DNA from: Ornithinimicrobium laminariae
GTDB lineage: Bacteria > Actinomycetota > Actinomycetes > Actinomycetales > Dermatophilaceae
Direction of reading: 5' to 3'
NCBI RefSeq assembly: GCF_019457945.1
Contig: NZ_JAHZSU010000002.1
Coordinates: 558,001-622,000 of the forward strand
Length of the DNA stretch: 64,000 nt
In this document: in pieces, positions 59,677 through 64,000 of the stretch
Layout: every line of letters begins with the position of its first letter
Position numbering within the stretch: position 1 is the stretch's first letter
The notes under the pieces: generated by a model
Databases searched by the model: none
Seen by the model: the letters and a program-made list of their open reading frames with translations, nothing else
What the model was told of the DNA's origin: nothing
Made by a program: the position numbers and the translations under genes

Positions 59677-60771
59677 ATGAACAGCACCTATCCCGTTTTT
59701 GATGGCCACAATGACTTGTTGTGGGAGGCGCGCCAAAGTGCGGGGTATGACTGGTCTCAACTCGACATTGCGGGCTCAACCGCAACCCACACCGACATTC
59801 CCCGGCTACGGCAAGGGGGAGTTGCGGCTCAGTTTTGGTCGGTTTATGTGCCATCGACGTTGACCCGCGATGAGGCGCTGATCCAGACGCTGGAGCAGAT
59901 TGATGCCGCGCACGCCATGATCAAGCGCTATTCGGGCGACTTTGAGTTAGCTCGCAGCGCTGATGATGTCGAGCGGGTGGTGGCTTCGGGCAAAGTGGCT
60001 TCCCTGCTCGGAGCCGAGGGTGGCCACCAAATTGGCGAGTCGCTCGGAGTTTTGCGGATGCTGTATGCCTTGGGCGTTCGCTATTTGACGCTCACCCACA
60101 ACGACAACACTCCCTGGGCTGACTCGGCGACAGACGAACCCGCTGTTGGCGGGCTCAACGACTTTGGCCGAGAGGTTGTGCGTGAGATGAACCGTATTGG
60201 CATGCTGGTCGATCTCTCGCACGTCGCTGCCACCACGATGCACGCCGCTCTTGACGTCACCTTGGCGCCGGTGATTTTCAGCCACTCCAGCGCTCGCGCG
60301 ATCTGTGACAGCCCGCGAAATGTGCCCGATGACGTCCTGGTGCGCTTGGCCGAAAACGAAGGCACCTGCATGGCGACGTTCGTCCCGGATTTCGTCAATC
60401 AGGACTGCTGGGATTGGCGCGTTGCTGCTGGCCAGGCCGCTGCCGAGGCAGGTGTGACCGCCACCGACCTGGAAAGCTTTAACCCCTGGTCAGCCGACTA
60501 CGCCCTGCGACACCCCAAGCCGATCGCGACGTTGGACGATGTGGTCAAGCACGTCGAGCACCTGCGCGAAGCCGCTGGGGTCGACCACATCGGTCTCGGT
60601 GGCGACTACGACGGCACCCCCACGCTGCCGACCGGCCTTGAAGATGTTTCGACCTACCCAGCGCTGCTCGGCGCGTTGAGTGAGCGTGGCTGGTCAGAGC
60701 AAGACCTCATCAAACTGGCCGGCGGCAACGTTTTGCGCACCCTGCGGGCCGCCGAAGTAAAGGCGTGTTGA
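59677..60771 (+). CDS. Renal-type dipeptidase (M19)
   Basis: The ATG of MNSTYPVFDGHNDLLW is used because the protein family starts here. The 364-residue metallopeptidase has the first zinc ligands in FDGHNDLLWE (H-x-D) and the bridging Glu in LLGAEGGHQIG. It also has LTLTHNDNTPW, IFSHSSARAICDSPRNVPD, and a late Asp in HIGLGGDYDGTP. It hydrolyses dipeptides, including ones with D-residues, in the cytosol since there is no signal peptide. The SDR gene is convergent, five bases from its stop. Confidence 0.93.
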   Translation: MNSTYPVFDGHNDLLWEARQSAGYDWSQLDIAGSTATHTDIPRLRQGGVAAQFWSVYVPSTLTRDEALIQTLEQIDAAHAMIKRYSGDFELARSADDVERVVASGKVASLLGAEGGHQIGESLGVLRMLYALGVRYLTLTHNDNTPWADSATDEPAVGGLNDFGREVVREMNRIGMLVDLSHVAATTMHAALDVTLAPVIFSHSSARAICDSPRNVPDDVLVRLAENEGTCMATFVPDFVNQDCWDWRVAAGQAAAEAGVTATDLESFNPWSADYALRHPKPIATLDDVVKHVEHLREAAGVDHIGLGGDYDGTPTLPTGLEDVSTYPALLGALSERGWSEQDLIKLAGGNVLRTLRAAEVKAC

Positions 60772-60775
60772 TCGC

Positions 60776-61693
60776 CTAGTTGAGGTAGGAGACGCCAGTC
60801 AGGCGCTCCGACTGCGACCACAGGTCCGAAGCTAGCGTGAGGTCGTAAGCCTCCGGCTTGGCCGCGACGATGACTGGGGCGCCGCGCTGTTCGCCCATAC
60901 CGTCAGGGCCAAAGTATTGGCCACCGAATGCGCCCGGGTCCGTCGCTGCACGCAGCGTCGGCAATGCTCCTGCCTCGGCTGGCTGGGTGAGCAGGGCCTT
61001 GAAGGGTGCCTGCAATTTGCTGGTGTAGCGGCCATCAAGCAAGTGGTTAGCCAACCCGGTGCCGGCCGACCCGGGGTGTGCGGCGACAGCCATCGTGTCA
61101 GCCCCCATCACAGCGAAGCGGCGCTGCAACTCAAAGGTGAAGAGCAGGTTGGCCAACTTGGAGCGCCCATACGCCTTGACCTTCTTGTAGGGCTCATCCA
61201 AGCCAGCGTCAGGCAATTGGTCCATATCGCCCCAGCGGTGAGCCAGGCTGCTGACATTGACAATGCGCGACCCCGGGGTGTTCGTGATCTGCTCCATCAG
61301 GTGGCCGGTCAGCGCAAAGTGGCCCAAGTGGTTGGTGCCAAACTGCAACTCAAAGCCGTCCTTGGTGACAGCCGGATCGGTCATCATGATGCCCGCGTTG
61401 TTGATCAGCAGGTCGATCTTGTCGTGCCTAGCCTTAACTGCATTGGCGAAGGCTTCAACTGAAGCCAGGTCGGCCAAGTCGAGTTGCAGCACCTCTGCCG
61501 TGCCGCGCTGTGGACCCAGGCCCGCGACGGCCTTTTCGCCGCGTTCGACGCTGCGGCTAGCCACCACAACATCGGTGCCGTGCATCAGCAATTGGTGCAC
61601 TGTGGCCAGCCCCAGACCGGCATTTCCACCGGTCACAATGGCGGTTTTGCCGCTGAGGTTGCCAATGTTGAACGTGGTCCAGGACTGCTTCAT
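60776..61693 (-). CDS. Short-chain dehydrogenase/reductase (retinol dehydrogenase-like)
   Basis: The 305-residue enzyme has the Rossmann motif KTAIVTGGNAGLGLATVHQL, LQLDLADLASVEAF, LINNAGIMM, a SSLAH segment, and the catalytic Tyr-Lys in YGRSKLANLLF. The length and the NAGLG pattern fit the retinol dehydrogenase/protochlorophyllide-like branch. Substrate and direction are unknown. It is not obviously in an operon, as the aldolase gene lies 82 bases away upstream in the same direction. Confidence 0.9.
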   Translation of the reverse strand: MKQSWTTFNIGNLSGKTAIVTGGNAGLGLATVHQLLMHGTDVVVASRSVERGEKAVAGLGPQRGTAEVLQLDLADLASVEAFANAVKARHDKIDLLINNAGIMMTDPAVTKDGFELQFGTNHLGHFALTGHLMEQITNTPGSRIVNVSSLAHRWGDMDQLPDAGLDEPYKKVKAYGRSKLANLLFTFELQRRFAVMGADTMAVAAHPGSAGTGLANHLLDGRYTSKLQAPFKALLTQPAEAGALPTLRAATDPGAFGGQYFGPDGMGEQRGAPVIVAAKPEAYDLTLASDLWSQSERLTGVSYLN

Positions 61694-61775
61694 CGATTCG
61701 CCTTACGTTGATGTGAGACCCGACCTGACGCCGGGCACCACGTATGTCAACGGTTGGTCGGCTGCTGAGATTCCC

Positions 61776-62540
61776 TCAGCCGCCGCTAAAGAGCGAGGCC
61801 AGGCCCTTTCGGATCGCGCTGACATCGCTATCGACACCTAAGACATCCACCTCTGGTAGTGCGCGAATCAACTCAGCATCGCCGGCGAAGTAGCCACTCG
61901 CGACCTTCTCTTGCGCTGCCGTGGACAAAATTTCGCGTATGGCGTTCAGCACCGTTTCATTCTTTGGCCCGGGCTCGCCAAGGGAGACGGAAAGGTCGTA
62001 AGGCCCGACAAAGAGGCCGTCGACTCCGGCGACTCGAGCGATGTCGGCGCGCTGTGCATACCCCACGGCTGTTTCGATCATCAGCAGGAGCAATGGGTCG
62101 GCGACTGGAGCGGGGTTGAGCGCCAAGCCTGAGCGCGATAAGCCGGTCCCGCGAGCGCCGACGGGCGGCGGGCAGGCTGCCGAGACGATGGCTTCGGCCT
62201 GCTCAGGTGAGTTCACGGCAGGCACAATGATCCCAGCCGGACCAGCGTCCAGAACCCGCGCGATGGCCGCGGATTCGTGGCCCGGCATCCGCACCAGCAC
62301 CGGCACTCCGGCAGCCGACGTGACCCGCAATATCGGGCAGATGTCGGCCACGGTCAACGCCCCGTGCTCCAGATCGATGCCGATCCAATCGGGTCGGGTC
62401 GCCACCCCAGCAAGCACTGCCTCCAGGATGTCTGGCCCGAGTGTGGTGACCCACCACCCCTGCAGGTTGGCTGCTTCACTGTCTGGGCCGGATGAACGAA
62501 CACGTGCAACGAAAGCCTCGTCGGGGGTGGTGGTCGTCAT
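61776..62540 (-). CDS. HpcH/HpaI-family class II aldolase
   Basis: The 254-residue protein has WIGIDLEHGALTV (catalytic and metal region), GIIVPAVNSPEQAEAIVSAA, PPVGARGTGLSR and LLLMIETAVGYAQRADIARV with metal-binding Glu. The DGLFVGPYDLSVSLGEPG segment is also a family hallmark. It cleaves or forms 2-keto-3-deoxy acids by pyruvate aldol chemistry with a divalent metal. The physiological substrate cannot be told. It is divergent from the LLM oxidoreductase gene, about 55 bases away. Confidence 0.9.
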   Translation of the reverse strand: MTTTTPDEAFVARVRSSGPDSEAANLQGWWVTTLGPDILEAVLAGVATRPDWIGIDLEHGALTVADICPILRVTSAAGVPVLVRMPGHESAAIARVLDAGPAGIIVPAVNSPEQAEAIVSAACPPPVGARGTGLSRSGLALNPAPVADPLLLLMIETAVGYAQRADIARVAGVDGLFVGPYDLSVSLGEPGPKNETVLNAIREILSTAAQEKVASGYFAGDAELIRALPEVDVLGVDSDVSAIRKGLASLFSGG

Positions 62541-62594
62541 GGGAACCTCGCTCGTTGAAGTGCTGATCCTGGTTGATCGTTAGATAATGAACGC

Positions 62595-63527
62595 ATGGAC
62601 TTGAGGATCTTCACTGAACCACAACAAGGCGCGTCGTATGCGGATCAGTTGCGACTAGCGCTGGCTGCTGAGGCCGCTGGCTATAGCGCCTTCTTCCGCT
62701 CCGACCACTATGTGGCGATGAGTGGCGACGGACTACCTGGGCCTACCGATTCATATGTCACCTTGGCTGGCCTAGCGCGCGAGACCTCGACGATTCGACT
62801 GGGCACCCTCGTGACGGCGGCGACCTTCCGGTATCCCGGCATCTTGGCGATCTCAGCCGCCCAGGTTGATGAGATGAGTGGCGGTCGACTGGAGCTAGGG
62901 CTCGGCGCAGGCTGGTTCGAGGCCGAGCACCAGGCATACGGGATCCCGTTTGGCAGTGGCCCAGAGCGGTTTGACCTGCTCGAAGACACGCTGAACATCG
63001 TGACGGGGCTCTGGAAGACGCCCGTGGGCCAAACGTTCGGCCACGACGGGATTGCGGTGAGCGTGAAGGATTCGCCTGCGCTGCCGAAGCCGACGCAGCA
63101 GTATCCGCCGATCGTCATGGGCGGTGGCGGCAAGAAACGGACCCCGGCGCTGGCCGCGAAGTTCGCTTCGGAGTTCAACCTACCGTTTGTGTCGATGGAG
63201 GTCGCGGCTGCGCAGTTTGCTCGGGTCCGAGCTGCGTGCGAGGCGATTGGGCGCTCGCCGGAGTCATTGGATTGGTCGGTCGCTCTCGTGGCGTGTGTCG
63301 GGCGCGATGATGCTGAAGTTGCTCGGCGGGCCGCGGCGATTGGCCGCGATGTCGATGAGTTGAAGGAAAACGGACTGGCTGGGACACCCGATGAGGTTGT
63401 CGAGCGCTTGGGTCAGTGGCAGGAGGCGACCGGGATCGGCCGGACCTATTTGCAGATGCTGGACATCGCCGACGTCGACCACACCGAGTTTGTGGCGCAA
63501 ACCGTGATGCCGCAGGTCACGGCCTGA
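62595..63527 (+). CDS. LLM-class F420-dependent oxidoreductase
   Basis: The 310-residue TIM-barrel protein opens MDLRIFTEPQQGASYADQLR. It contains FRSDHYVAM, IRLGTLVTAATFRYPGILA, SGGRLELGLGAGWFEAEHQ, and PPIVMGGGGKKRTPALAAKF. These fit the luciferase-like family and its actinobacterial F420-using members. It would reduce or oxidise an unknown small molecule with F420 or FMN. The last bases overlap the start of the next gene. Confidence 0.88.
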   Translation: MDLRIFTEPQQGASYADQLRLALAAEAAGYSAFFRSDHYVAMSGDGLPGPTDSYVTLAGLARETSTIRLGTLVTAATFRYPGILAISAAQVDEMSGGRLELGLGAGWFEAEHQAYGIPFGSGPERFDLLEDTLNIVTGLWKTPVGQTFGHDGIAVSVKDSPALPKPTQQYPPIVMGGGGKKRTPALAAKFASEFNLPFVSMEVAAAQFARVRAACEAIGRSPESLDWSVALVACVGRDDAEVARRAAAIGRDVDELKENGLAGTPDEVVERLGQWQEATGIGRTYLQMLDIADVDHTEFVAQTVMPQVTA

Positions 63528-64000
63528 TGGCCAGGCGCTCGCGGCTGAGCACCGCCGGATTGTTGTGGTTGGCCGCGGGTGCTGTGTATGCCGGGTGTGA
63601 GGCCATCGCGGCCCGGGCCTATCCGGGCTATAGCTATGCGAGGAACTACATCAGCGATCTTGGCGTGCCCTACCCCGGTGTCTATGAGGGCCGGGTGCAG
63701 GATTCGCAGTTGGCTGGCGTGATGAACTTTGGCTTCATTGCCGAGGGCGCGTTGATGTTGGCTGGGACGCTGGTGGCTGTCCGACTGTTGACATCGCGCG
63801 GTGTTGGTGCCGGACTGGTGGGTTTGGCTGGGGTGCACGCTGTGGGCATCACGCTGGTGGCGCTGTTCCCAGCGGGTGAGCTCAGCAGCGAATTAACGCT
63901 GCAACTGCACGTCACTGGCGCTGGCATGTCGATCGTCGCCGGGAACCTGCTGATCATCAGCGCTGGCTTGGCCTCTCGGGCGCTCAAAGCCCCCCGTTGG
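63527..64000 (+). CDS. DUF998 membrane protein, partial
   Basis: The first 158 codons are in the window and the gene runs off the right edge. The ATG shares its first base with the stop of the oxidoreductase gene. The protein has a membrane segment near the start (GLLWLAAGAVYAGCEAIAA). The family pattern NYISDLGVPYPGVYEG is the hallmark of DUF998, and at least three more helices follow. Function is unknown. Confidence 0.82.
   Translation, partial: MARRSRLSTAGLLWLAAGAVYAGCEAIAARAYPGYSYARNYISDLGVPYPGVYEGRVQDSQLAGVMNFGFIAEGALMLAGTLVAVRLLTSRGVGAGLVGLAGVHAVGITLVALFPAGELSSELTLQLHVTGAGMSIVAGNLLIISAGLASRALKAPRW

Noticed and set aside
1..64000. CRISPR arrays, rRNA, tRNA or known riboswitches
   Set aside because: No regularly spaced repeat array, rRNA sequence, convincing cloverleaf or recognisable riboswitch core was noticed by reading; short RNAs could be missed without a covariance search.

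Overview
The window is chromosomal DNA of a high-GC Gram-positive bacterium. It most resembles a pigmented member of the Actinomycetes, probably of the order Micrococcales. The evidence is a C50-type carotenoid cluster with heterodimeric lycopene cyclase and lycopene elongase genes, class E and class F sortases, CWB2 wall-binding repeats, DesK-type two-component systems, an F420-type oxidoreductase, and an RskA-type anti-sigma factor beside its sigma factor. No rRNA, tRNA, CRISPR array, integrase, transposase or phage gene was seen. The species cannot be named from the sequence.

Layout. 1-14.5 kb is mainly a surface-polysaccharide region: a partial CMP-nonulosonate synthetase, a CgeB-type and two GT4-type glycosyltransferases, an ABC exporter and two damaged GT2 genes. 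It is interrupted by a wreck of a class E sortase gene, an ABC-2 exporter with its own two-component system, an acyl-CoA ligase and an FMN reductase. 14.6-18.7 kb holds ATP-dependent DNA ligase, a DCC-family protein, an MscS channel and an M20 amidohydrolase. 18.7-29.5 kb is a complete galactoside divergon. The minus strand encodes a sugar ABC transporter and alpha-galactosidase. The plus strand encodes GH42 beta-galactosidase, a DeoR regulator, galT and galK. The divergon imports alpha- and beta-galactosides, cleaves them and feeds galactose into the Leloir pathway. A DesK/NarL pair and a small DUF6326-like membrane protein follow.

31.9-40.03 kb is the most unusual part. Remnants of DCC-mscS, the beta-galactosidase promoter, a gutted beta-galactosidase, an intact second deoR, a galT 5' stub and the 3' end of the DUF6326-like gene occur there in the same order and orientation as their intact copies at 16.4-31.96 kb. 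A 50-bp direct repeat, made of the end of the DUF6326-like gene plus the start of the uracil-DNA glycosylase gene, bounds the interval. I read this as a decayed tandem duplication of about 15.6 kb. A carotenoid cluster (crtX-like, membrane protein, crtYf, crtYe, crtEb, crtI, crtB, and divergent idi) now occupies the place of the M20, alpha-galactosidase and ABC genes.

40-64 kb is mostly housekeeping and envelope functions: uracil-DNA glycosylase, a TetR/DHA2 efflux pair, a DUF4397-sortase-sigma-anti-sigma cluster, a BCCT osmolyte transporter, a CWB2/5'-nucleotidase surface enzyme, a DszC-like flavoprotein, L-lactate dehydrogenase, a FucP-type sugar symporter, an OmpR-type two-component system, a VOC protein, a CPA2 antiporter, an HdeD-like protein, a renal-type dipeptidase, an SDR, an HpcH-type aldolase, an LLM oxidoreductase and a DUF998 protein cut by the window edge.
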